DNA from: Taxawa tesnikishii (nom. ined.)
Taxonomy: Eukaryota; Ascomycota; Dothideomycetes; Dothideales
Length of the DNA stretch: 64,000 nt
Reading direction: 5' to 3'
Assembly (NCBI GenBank): GCA_030247885.1
Contig: JAPDRO010000003.1
Coordinates: 1,178,001 to 1,242,000 of the forward strand
The translations under genes were made by a program, and so were the position numbers. The notes below the pieces were generated by a model. The model ran no database searches and was not told the origin of the DNA. It saw nothing but the letters and a program-made list of their open reading frames with translations. This document shows, piece after piece, positions 1 through 9,883 of this stretch. The stretch's first letter is position 1. Every line of letters begins with the position of its first letter.

Positions 1-965
1 GCCGCCTCACCATATGCCATTGGTTGACGGGACTACGTTGCCGCTTATCATGGGGACCAAGTGGTCACGTAGACTCTTACTGCGCTGTATTGCAGAAGCT
101 GGAACCAACCTGTTAAACTCATCATTGCCGGCGCACTCGGGAAAAGCGGATAATTTGAGTAGTATCGTCACGCTCCGCCCTCCCGCTTGTTGGTATGTTG
201 GCAAACGTCGTTCATATGATACGCCGCGTCGAACATTTACACCATATTCCTCTGTCCTTGGTCAGCACAATTCTTCCAAGTACCATCCCCACGGCTGTCA
301 AAATCTCATCATGGGAGCATGTCTCTCCCCTCACTCTCCCAGTTCCTCTCAACGATCTTCCTCTTCTTGTCAGTCCTCAACACTCAAAATGACCGGCATC
401 CTTGGCCTCGGATCTCTAGGCAGATCGCAGTGGTACAGTTTCGGAGCCCTCAGCAACCCCTCGTTGCCCGACGCGGGTCTGATACCGAGCGCCTACAGGA
501 CACGTACCACGGCAATGGCAAGGCAACTTCCAGTTGCAAGGCAAGTCAGTTTTAGCGACGCGTAGACGTTAGTTACCAGGAAACATAGGATTGCTATTAT
601 GTCATTTCCCTCCAACAGATGGCAAAGGTAGTTAATCCCAGATTAGAAAAAGTCAGCCAGGTAACAGGCAAAGGAAAACAGGAAACTACGGTTTCCAACA
701 GGAGCCAATCTAAGCAAGAATCGTGTCCTCGCTCATCGACAAACGCAACACTGGTGCAAGTACCCAACAACCCTTCCTAAAGAGAGATTAGCAAGTCATC
801 AAAAGCCAGCACAGACGATACCCTCATAGTCGGAGCATACGTCTCCGTTCCAGGTGAGTGTGTAGGCCATTGTAACTGCCGCATCTTCCAAATTTCTTCT
901 GCATTAAAAAGCATCCAGGGCGGCGGTACCGACCCCTCCATAGCCGATTGACGCTGGCCAGCCAC
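1..965. other. no gene supported
   Basis: Open frames exist on the plus strand (14-565, 195-392, 319-555), but none resembles a family I know, they overlap each other in different frames, and their composition (Ser/Pro/Arg-rich) is what chance frames give here. The stretch downstream of the CCCH gene's stop may hold its 3' UTR. Confidence 0.4.
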
Positions 966-2756
966 CTAAGCCGTGCTCTTGACCGCCTCCTTGTCGCCAT
1001 TTTCATAGAGCTTCCACATAGGATTGGTATCGATATCATGCAGGCCCTGGAACCAACACTGGCTCTGCACACACCTGTCCCCGTACGGACACTGGTGCCC
1101 GTACGTGCAATCGTAGTCCCTGCAGTCACCACGGTTCGGACAGCTGCGTGTCCGAGCATGGTGTTTCAAAGCGAGCATTTCACCAGGCGACAACTTCTCG
1201 CCATGGTTGTAATCGCAATAAGCCCCGGCGTCGCACTTGCCTGCGAGGTGAAAGGCGTTACAAACTTTTCGGGTTTTGATTCGGTCAAAAGGCGCTGCTG
1301 AGCCGCATAGTCCGGACGAGGCAGTCTGGCGTCGATGCGATCGTTGTAGGAGTTCAGCACAATGAACTTGCGTGTTGCCGGGGACTTGACTGTCGCAATC
1401 TTGATGTTCTTCGCGACGGTACCGCTCTTGCCGACGAAGGCCCAGGAATTGCCGGCGGCTGCGCCGGGTTTGGCCGAGTCGGCTGGCGCGCTGCTCGCTG
1501 TCGAGGCGGCGGGGGAGAAGGGCTAGCTGACCTTGGGACGAAGGTGGCCGTGGCAGCGTTCATCGTGCTTTGCGCCGGAGTGCCGCTAGTTGACTGCATT
1601 GCTGGCCGTGGTGGCACTATGGACGATGTCCGAGAAGGAACAGATGTGGAGTATCCATCCGGCAGATGCTCCGATCTGAAGACCGAGGGAAATCGGACTG
1701 TGTCAAAGCCAAGTTCTAGAAAGCCGGGTTGTGCGGGCAGTGTCTCCAGAAGAGACATCCGAGAGGCTGCGTTAAGGTCGTGTTTGTAAGTATGCAGGTT
1801 AGGTAGATAGCCGTTGTCGTGACAACCGCTGAAGATGATGTGCTTGCACTGGACATTGTGCACAAAAGACGCAATGTCTCTTTGAGCTTGTGGTCTGCTC
1901 TTTCCTTGCCACTGCCAACATCAATAAAACTAAAAAGAGGCTGATTGAGGCCGAATGCCCGTGCAAAAGTCGCCATCTCCGAATGATGCTGAAGCATACC
2001 AACAGAGCATAGTTTACGGGCGAGGCCATCCATGTTATAAAAGACTTGTACCATAACAGACCAATGTGATGTGTTTGTCTCTGGGTAGCGAGCCGCTATA
2101 TGAGACCTGATTTCAGTGTAGAGACGATGAGCAGCATCAGCGCCTCCTTCACTGCCAGCTTTGTACAAATAGTCTTGAAACTGCTGCGGGTAAGCATGAT
2201 ACGATGAAGAAGAAAAGTGGATTGATAATCGGTCAGTCCCTTGGACTGCATGTTTACGTGGGTTGGAGAGCACTTACCACAGCGCCATCCCCGTCAATGA
2301 GTGCTAAGACGAAAGGGTTAACATCGGAAGCTTGCTGCAAGGCCCTTTCCGCATTGTTGGCTTGTACTTGGACAGCGTTGGCTTGAGTCTGCCAGTGGCG
2401 GCGGGAAGTAATCTCGTTCTCATAATCGCTGCATGCCACTTGGTATTTGCTTTGTAGTTCCTCGTAGCTGCGAACAAGTTCCTGTAAACCAAGATCAGTA
2501 AGAAGGCTGGAGACACTCAGACGTGTAGACGTCGTCTAAAGGCTCGTTTTCATGTTTTCCTCTGCTTCAGCCGAGTGTATGTGTTTTCGAAGACGAGGAA
2601 GCTACGGAAACTGAGAAAGTGGCTTGCCTGGACTAAAGCGTTCCTTTCATCATCAGACTTCTTAAACGCTTCAAGCCTTTGCTGTAATTTTTCCTGTATT
2701 AACTGAGAGGCCGGAGGCGCAGGCGAAGCATGCCCATTAGGCAAACCGGCCATCAT
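966..2756 (-). CDS. CCCH zinc-finger protein with DUF7923-type domain
   Basis: A fungal protein with an N-terminal coiled segment, a central domain that I recognise as the DUF7923 type, and C-terminal CCCH fingers; such proteins are thought to bind RNA, but the function is unknown. Exons read 2756..2628, 2481..2278 and 2183..966, about 517 aa. The coiled region (res. 15-105) is followed by the central domain with SFIDVGSGKERADHKL and CHDNGYLPNLHTYKHD. The first finger is C-x8-C-x5-C-x3-H, and two further Cys/His clusters follow (CPNRGDCRDYDC, CPYGDRCVQSQC). The first intron uses a GC donor (CAG|GCAAGC). The frame breaks three times, each by one missing base: at an A4 run (1864-1867), a G5 run (1511-1515) and an A4 run (1287-1290) on the plus strand. 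With those bases the fingers join the central domain. No ATG lies upstream of 2756 in frame. The finger order is certain; the cause of the breaks is inferred. Confidence 0.85.
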
Positions 2757-3636
2757 TATAGGCGGACTGTATAATGTAGACTCTGACAAGATAGAGCAAG
2801 CGGAATGTCCGGATCTGCAATGCTTAGGAGAAAGGCTCAGGAACGGCAGGTTGAGTTTAGGCGGTAGCTACACGTCGGAAGTTTCGCGAAGCTACTTGTG
2901 TGTCCTCGACGTCGGATCGGAGAGCTCGAGCGCCTCCGAGAAGTCCGTTTAGCTGTGTTCAGAAGAAAGTTTATTTCGGAGAGAAGGAGCTTGAAGGAAA
3001 AACGAGGCAACGAATGGAAGACGATGGACAGGAGTGGCCAAGGTACTCGTACTCGTGCTCGTGTTTGGACCACCAAATGTCGATTTAATTAATCACACAG
3101 TGCTGAAAGTTGCAACAGGGAAAGAAGGGAAGTATCGACGGGCCTCCCGACAGCCGCATCGCCTAACCGGATTGGCCATGGCCGAACGCGCCGATTGGCT
3201 GCAACGACTTCTGTCACCGTTTCGGAAACACGTACTGTTCGTTCAGGATACGATACGCGCGCTTGCTGTCGTGTCGCTGTCGCACAAAGGCGCACACACA
3301 CAGCGTGCCGTGATGTACACGTCGTGTGTTCTCTGCTACCTGCGCAGTAGTGGCCCGTATGGGATGCTCAGACACGTTCAAAGGACGCTCTGCTTCACAG
3401 CTTCCCCGCAATGTGTATGACGTAGATCGGATGTAAACATCAGTATGGCCATGTACACTCATAGATAGGTCCGCTCTCGCATACTCTTCGATCGTCTTTC
3501 TTACATGTCATTCTCTCGTCTGCGTCGAACCTTCCTTTGCCGCACTCCGTTGATCGGAAAGATTACTCTGTTCAACTCACATCCACCAATTCAATATTCC
3601 CCGATTCCACATCGAGCACTTGGCACAATCACCACC
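2757..3636. other. intergenic, divergent promoter region
   Basis: This lies between the divergently transcribed CCCH gene and the glutathione S-transferase gene and so must hold both promoters. Small open frames cross it on both strands, but none looks coding. A frame running in from 3505 joins the transferase in frame and would give a 44-residue N-terminal extension (see that entry). Confidence 0.5.
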
Positions 3637-4539
3637 ATGTCTGCACCAGAAGCCAAGCGCCAAAAGACATCCTCTCAGTACGAGCTCCTCTACCATCCTG
3701 GCATCCCCGGTCGCGGTGAGTTCGTCCGTCTCGCCTTCCACGCGGCCGGTGCCGGTTACACGGACCCCGCCAACGATAACCCGCCGTCAAAGGAGGGCGC
3801 CAACGGTTATGCGATCGTGCAGGCCGCCTGCAGTCAAGACAGCACCGGTGATGACGACGGAAACCCACCCGCTTTCTCTCCGCCCGCACTCAGAGTGCAC
3901 GGAGCGGGCAAGGACGGCAAGAGCTTGCTGATCCATCAGACACCAAATATTCTGCTGTACCTGGGCCCCAAGCTCGGACTGGCAGGAGACGGCGAGGCGG
4001 AGGGTCTTTGGGTAAACCAAATTACACTGACGGCTCTGGACTTGAATAACGAGGCACATGATACCCACCACCCGGTCGCGGTGATGAAGTATTATGAAGG
4101 TGAGCCAATCTCTAGTCTATTGTCGACAAACGGTTCTCTTTCCGGCCAGGCCAGCTTCGACATGCTAACGGTGTGACACGTAGAACAAAAAGAGGAAGCC
4201 CTTAAGAAAGCAACCGACTTCCGCGAAACCCGTGTACCGAAGTTCTTCTCCTACTTTGAGCGTGTCCTGAAACACAACCAATCTGCAGGCCAGGGCAAGT
4301 ACCTCGTCGGCTCCAAACTTACGTACGCCGACACTACCGTCTGGCAGGTGCTTGATGGTCTCAAGTTCGCCTTTCCCAAGGAGATGGAGGCTAGGAAGAG
4401 TGAATTTCCCTTATTGTTTGACACGTTCTACCCTGCGATCAAGGAGCAGAAATGGCTGAAAGAATATCTCGACAGCGGAAAGAGACTGCAGTATTCGATG
4501 GGCGTGTTCAGACATTACCCGGAACTGGACAGGCAATAG
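3637..4539 (+). CDS. glutathione S-transferase-like protein
   Basis: Two exons, 3637..4099 and 4184..4539, give 272 aa. The 84-nt intron has donor GTGAGC and branch site GCTAAC. The N-terminal half has the thioredoxin-fold signature of cytosolic GSTs (YHPGIPGRGEFVRLAF, then QTPNILLYLG around res. 110); the C-terminal half is the all-helical GST domain (LVGSKLTYADTTVWQVLDGL). GSTs conjugate glutathione to electrophiles in the cytosol; substrate and class cannot be told. I chose the ATG at 3637 (ACCACCATG, MSAPEAKRQKT) because homologues start near there; an in-frame ATG at 3505 would add a basic, hydrophobic leader that could act as a mitochondrial presequence. Its 3' end faces the RGG-protein gene, 281 bp away. 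Confidence 0.85.
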
Positions 4540-4820
4540 GGTGGCTGAACTGTGGGTTCGAATAAAGGGCGCGGGGAGCCTAGTAACGAAAAATGCAAAG
4601 ACCCAAAGAAACGACATAATGGAAAACCAACTGCAGTGCTACGGACAAAATCCGCCCGTCCCTCCTCTATCGTATTCTGCGCCTTAGTGACCATACCTGT
4701 TCCCTTGTCCTCCAATGCTTCAACTCTGCCAATCCCAGATCCTTTCACTGCCTCTGCAAACCCCAAGCCGCAGCAAAACGCATCGTCATTCATACCTTTT
4801 TCCAATCCCCAATTTCCCCG

Positions 4821-6219
4821 TCAACCGTCGCTCCCGTTCCTTCCAACCCAAAGCCTGACTCCACCTCTCTGGTGCTCCATGCTCGCGCCCGCTGCCCTCG
4901 CAATACCCGCCCCCAGTTCACCGACCCTGGGCACCACATCCATCAACAGTCCTTCAAACACCTCTTCCTTCCACCTCCTCACATCCGCGTTACCGCCGCT
5001 CCGATCGCGCTCGACGACGCTCAGCAAGCTGTCGATCTCGACATCGATAGCGGTGAGCAGAAGCCGGATCCGGTCGAGCGGCGTGACGTGTGTCTGGTAC
5101 AGGGGAGCAGCAATGGTGGAGGCGTGAAGGAGAGCGAAAGCGGAAGCAGGTAGTGCAGCGATTGCAGCGACGTGATCAGCGAATGGATCGTCGGGTTTAA
5201 CATCTCGTCGAGAGACGCTGCGGCCAGGGTCGACGGCGACGTGCGGGGTCGATGGTTGTTGTGCTTGTCGACGCAGAAGGGTGCCTGGGTGGGGTGGCGT
5301 GCTGAGGCTGAGACTGTTGATGGTCGTGACGAGGTTGAGGAGGCTGTTGGCGGGGCTCGGAGTTTGGCAATGGTTGCGGGACGGGTTGCTGGGCAGGTTG
5401 TGCCCGCAGATGTGGTGGCTGGTATGGAGGAAATCCTGCTCGCTCAGGCTGATGCGACGGAGGTGGTGCTGCCGTCGTCGCATTCGCGATTGTTGGTGCT
5501 GGTTTCAGTGCCGAGTCTGTGCTGGGGTGAGTGAGGATCCGCATAGCACTAGGATCGAGATGGGGAGGCGGCCAGCAAGGGACCTGGCGTTCGGAATTGC
5601 GTTGCTGATCTCTCGGTGCGGCTCCAGGGAGTTGTTTGCTCTCCACGACGTTGTTCCGTCCTTGGCCATGCGGGACTGACATCGTATTGGAGGCACTGGA
5701 AACAGAATACCCTGGTGTCGTCTCGCGCTGCGCCTGCAACATTCCCCGCTTCAAATTAGCCTCTCCTCTCAGGTTTGATCCTGAAGTCGACACAAGATAA
5801 CCGTCATCAGCTTTTGATGTAGCCGGTCGCACGTAGACCGGCGATGGCGGCTGGTCGTGATCAGAACCTCCGGGATCTGATTTCGAGCTTGAGAAGATGG
5901 GGCCCGAAGGCATGGTGATACCCAGCGCGATGGAACTCACGAGTGGTGACTGAGAGGCTATGTCGCGATCCTTTTCTTCGCGGCGCATCTCCTGCTCCAT
6001 CATGTGCTGACCAGGAAAGCGCCATGGCGTGTGAGCCATGACACTGTTGCCTTCATTGGGCATGATGCTGTCGTCTTCGCGGTGCGCATCATGAGATCTT
6101 GCGTGTCCGCCCCGGCCTCGGCGACCCCTACTTCTACCCTTACCTCCTCTGCCTCTTCCGCCGTGCCCGCCACGCTCAATAGGAGGCGTTGGAGTGTTCT
6201 GGCTGTTCGTCTCGGACAT
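4821..6219 (-). CDS. RGG/GRG-rich protein, unknown function
   Basis: The protein starts with a Gly/Arg-rich block (res. 15-40, GGHGGRGRGGKGRSRGRR), a composition common in RNA-binding proteins, then runs through a long Ser/Pro/Gln-rich region. Its C-terminal part is helical and acidic (LDRIRLLLTAIDVEIDSLLS, then a Trp-Lys-Glu segment). The two parts are in different frames: 6219 to about 5250 is one frame, and about 5300 to 4821 another, offset +1. The switch falls in a Gln/Pro-rich stretch around 5230-5400 where I see no clean splice pair. One extra base, or two single missing bases, would explain it; the whole is about 465 aa. I do not recognise the family. Bases used before the start are AT-rich and the ATG at 6219 is the first in frame. 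Confidence 0.6.
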
Positions 6220-6764
6220 GTTCGTGGATTGTAAATTTAATCTGTGAGGTATATGGCGAGACGTATCTTATAGCAATGCGGAACCTTCTGGTGACGGTGC
6301 TTTGTCTGAAATTGGGTGCGATCGTTGTTTGCCTGGTCTTGGAAAGCGATTCAAAAAAGGTGAAGTTAGGATCTTTCATCTGGGACAGCTTGCATAAGAC
6401 AAAAGATTGCTGTACAGTGGGTGGGTATTCTGCTCTGCGTTTCCCGGACCCAAACAAAAGTGGTTGTTGTAGCTTTTCGAGCATTAGATGTGGCCATGGG
6501 TTTGCACCTGACTTGCGATAAGACTGGTTTCGTATGGTGAACGCATTAAGGAGAGCCCCACGGCGCTGGCCGCTTGACAGGCTCTCACCCTCACACAGGC
6601 CTCTTATGGTTTCAGACGATGTATTTCTCACCATACCCACTACTTGTCCCATCGACACTGTGTTTCGATGTAAATCTCCCGCTCTTGAGTGATACAACAA
6701 AGAGACGCTGAGAAGGAAGGTCACATACTGCGTTCTGCAATCTAGTCTCTGCACTACTCCGGTC
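6220..6764. other. intergenic
   Basis: This is the region between the RGG-protein start (minus strand) and the stop of the membrane-protein gene, also on the minus strand, so it should hold the promoter of the former and the 3' UTR of the latter. An open frame on the minus strand crosses it, but it is only the read-on of the last exon in another frame. Confidence 0.5.
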
Positions 6765-7632
6765 TTATCGGTCCTTCCTACTACCTCCTGCAGCGAGTTC
6801 AAGGCCTTCAAGAATTTCACTGCCAAACAAGTAGATCAAATAAGAAGGAGCTACGAGCCATGCACCACTTGTCGGTGTTAGCTGGGATCAGTCTCACACA
6901 CTTCAAAACACTCACTTGGGCACAACCCATAGAAAGAACAGAGTTGAAGCATCGTTGTGACCGATGTTCTGGAAACCGCCAAAGGCTTCGTTGAGCCCTG
7001 AACCATGTCAACACTCTTCTCACGGCGGTGCGGAAAAGAAAGAGATAGGCCTTCTTACAGTAAAGCACTGTCTTGCTGACCGTCATGATCGCGGTACCAA
7101 AGACGATCAAGACAGCCCAACCCGCCAACTTGCCGTACAAAACTCTACTTTCTGCCAATCTCCCAACCAAGCTCTTCGGCGGCGCACCTCTTCCCTCCAC
7201 CGGTGTTGGCTTCCCGTAGCTGTAGACTATCCACAGATAAACAGAATACCCTATCGTCTCCACAACATTAAGTGCCCCTTGTGCAGCGGTAAATCCGTTA
7301 TGTGCATTATACGCCGGCCATCCGTATATGTAGTCTATCGTTGCATAGAGGTCATACGGCATCCAAAGAGGCCACTGCAGCTTTCCGCCAGCCATGCTGT
7401 GAGGGCGGAGGAAAATGTAGGCGGAGTCCCAGACGACGAGTGGAAGCGAGACGGCCAGCCATATCAGGGTGAAGTTGGAGGGCGTATGCGACCACGCTGC
7501 TGAGGTTTCGGAATGTTGGCTGCGCTGGGAGGGCGGGGAAGATGAGGTAGGCGCAGGAGTGGAGCGGGACAATTTGGAAGGTGAAGCTGTTGGTTCAGGA
7601 AAGTCCTGCGGGTGACTGCGTGTTGATACCAT
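6765..7632 (-). CDS. conserved fungal multi-pass membrane protein
   Basis: Three exons (7632..7059, 6997..6916, 6867..6765) give 252 aa with all phases closing. A Ser/Pro-rich N-terminus (res. 1-45) precedes about five hydrophobic segments, beginning FTLIWLAVSLPLVVWDSAYI and ending PSYLIYLFGSEI. The wording (YDLYATIDYIYGWPAYN, GALNVVETIGYSVYLWIVY, VVPNGAWLVAPSY) matches a widespread, uncharacterised filamentous-fungal family; the layout recalls the EBP/TMEM97 (EXPERA) sterol-isomerase fold, but I cannot confirm that. Introns are 61 and 48 nt, the second with branch site GCTAACAC. The residues that join exons (Y-W-L-N at intron 1; N-G-A-W at intron 2) match the family, which fixes the splice sites. 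Confidence 0.8.
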
Positions 7633-8717
7633 GATCGTTCAACAACACAAAGGCGAACGCCGAGTGAGCGCCCAGAGATAGTATAGAGTCAAACTGTCTA
7701 AGAGAATGTTGGTTGTTGATCCGTCATGATGCGAGGCTTGGCGAAACTGTCCGTTGCCGCGCGAAGCTGTGCCAAGCGAACGTCTACTATAGACACTTCC
7801 TCTCGTAATAGACCTTACAACGCGAGCGATAGCATTTATGATATAACACATATGTGCGATCAACAAGCAGATGATGCACTTTCATTCTATCTATAGATGA
7901 ACTCGTTAAATACATATACGCATTAGTAGTGAGTGTCTAAGTGAATGAAAGGCATTGTTATGCATGGCAGCGCGGGGTGGGAGTGTCTGCCAAGAGTCTT
8001 TCCCTCCTCACATAATTGTGCTACTGTGCTTGCAGTATCCTCCTTTGTAGCGTGATTTCTGTCTCTTTATCTGTACTCAAGATGCGATACGTATTGGAGT
8101 ACGGGAACCGTTCTTCCTCTGCAACTCCGTCTAGTCTATAACGTCCTAATATACTGCCGTCTTGGGCTAGTTGCCCTTAGCCATTCTTCTGTCTCAGATT
8201 TGTTGTACAGCTCAAGGTGGCATATTCGAGGAATCTGATGAACGAACAAGACCTTAGGCGAACACCTTTCGCCGAGAGTTGTATAGCTAGCCTTACAACT
8301 CTACCCTGACCCAGACCGAACGCATTAAGTGAAATATCAATAGATAGAAGACAGCATGTAAATGGGTCGATATGTAGGTGTAGATCAGACAATACTATGG
8401 ATTACTATAGCTTAACTTTCAAACAAACAGGATTTAATGAATGACCAAATACATCACAAAGCTAAAGTAAAGCCAAAGTAAACATCCAAATAAGTAGACA
8501 AGATCTTTGATCTCTGTTGACCTAGTTGATAGGCATGAAGCAGCGTTGAAAACTGTCTGGGGTTAGGCCCAGATTGAAGAAGACACGATGTGGTTGTTTG
8601 TTTGCGAGTGGATCGCCTCTTCTGCTCACTTCTACAAGTCAGCTTGCGGTTGTCGTGCAATGGATGCAGAAGAGCTTTCCATTGACGTGAAACACCGCAC
8701 TGGTGCACCTACATCGT
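7633..8717. other. intergenic, AT-richer
   Basis: No coding region is supported. The stretch around 7860-8560 is richer in A/T than its neighbours and full of stops in all frames, which fits spacer or decayed repeat DNA. Confidence 0.5.
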
Positions 8718-8947
8718 ATATCCGAGGGGCACACTTGGAAAAGTACTTAACCCACCTCTCAGGAGAGTTCCCGAGGGCCTCCGGCACCATGCAACGGCAA
8801 TCAATAGCCGGGAAACAAAGGGCTGAGGCTTGGCAGTGAGCCCAGAGCTTCCCGAGTAGAGTTGTTCGGGGCATAAATGTCGGAGGCCCTTGGGATCCCT
8901 CCTGAAAGGTGAGTTGAGTACTTTCTTATGCAAGCCCCTTGGATCGG
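8718..8947. repeat. imperfect inverted repeat (two ~68-bp arms)
   Basis: The arm at about 8718-8786 recurs as its reverse complement at about 8879-8947, with a ~92-bp spacer. By eye about three quarters of positions agree (shared cores CGGAGGCCCT, CCTCCTGA, GAGTACTTT), and most differences are C/T or G/A transitions, as repeat-induced point mutation leaves. It may be a relic of a small foldback/MITE-like element, or the edge of a longer decayed repeat. No target-site duplication could be seen. Confidence 0.55.
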
Positions 8948-9007
8948 CCATGTTAATGTACTAGATTTCGGGTTCACGTTCATGTTAGGATATCGCACGT
9001 GCCGATA

Positions 9008-9565
9008 TCAGGTCTCATAAAATGGGGAAGGGGTTGTGAACGTTACCAGTGCAAGGCCGACTGTCAGTCCAAGCCTGTCCATCAGTTCCTTGGCAGCATC
9101 AAGACTCTTGCCGGAGTCGCAGAAGACGGTTCCGAAGACGGCCTCCACCAAGTCTGCCACCAGTCCAGGGCTGGCACGGACCGGGTTCATTGGGTGCACA
9201 TTGAGGCATTGGTCGAGGCCAGTGTATCTCCCGATATTGGCGAGGTTGTCATTCGAGAGCAGGTTTTGACGAGCTCGGTCCCATTCACCTATTTGTGATG
9301 AGCGCAATGGGTGTGAACAAGAAGACGCTTACATACCCTTAGACCTTCCTCCAAAGAACCAATCTCCGACCAGCGCTGACGATAGAGCCGAGTTGCCCAC
9401 GATTGCGAGCCTCTGGTTCCCTTTGATAATCGTACGTCCGTCGACAAAGGTAACTCCAGAGCCAGCAACTTGCAAAGCCTCCCAGGCAAGGCCTCGGTCG
9501 CGGAATGTATAGTGGGTGATCTCCTGGACACGGTTGAGTAGGAAGATAGCCTTTGGGTGTTCCAT
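9008..9565 (-). CDS. RNase III-fold protein without catalytic residues (mL57-like)
   Basis: Exons 9565..9337 and 9288..9008 give 169 aa; the 48-nt intron (GTATGT...ATAG) closes the phase. It is a single RNase III domain: QEITHYTFRDRGLAWEAL is the first helix pair and VADLVEAVFGTVFCDSG the last. Active RNase III enzymes carry LExLGDxxL; here the segment reads LAIVGNSAL, so the catalytic Glu and Asp are Ala and Asn. A lone, inactive RNase III domain is what the mitochondrial large-subunit ribosomal proteins mL57 (yeast Mrpl15) have, so a mitoribosomal or RNA-binding role is likely, by inference. The last residues (VTFTTPSPFYET) may be intron read-through, since GTAACG follows LGLTVGLAL; if so the true end is elsewhere. 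The ATG at 9565 is the first in frame. Confidence 0.7.
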
Positions 9566-9883
9566 GGTTGATTTTTGCAAGGACTGAACTGGGTTGGCAA
9601 AGGTTTGAGTAGGATGATGATCGAGTTGGGTAGTATGAAGTCAAGACAGGTAAAGGCGTTTATGTGCTGCGTACCTCAGGTCGACTGAGGGGCCGGCAGA
9701 GCGGCGGATGGAGTATTAGAGGGCTGGAACACCTGATCGGTGGCTGGAGGTTTGGAGATCTGTGGCTGTGCTGCTTGCTCAAAATTGGGTGGTTAACGTG
9801 AAAATCACCACAGCATGCTCGTCTTGTGGAACAGGGAACTGCGTGCATACATGACCTTCATTTGTTGTACTATACACTGTGCA

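Noticed and set aside
14-565. 183-aa frame at the window start
   Set aside because: Ser/Pro/Arg-rich text with competing frames and no known motif; the start of a longer gene outside the window cannot be excluded.
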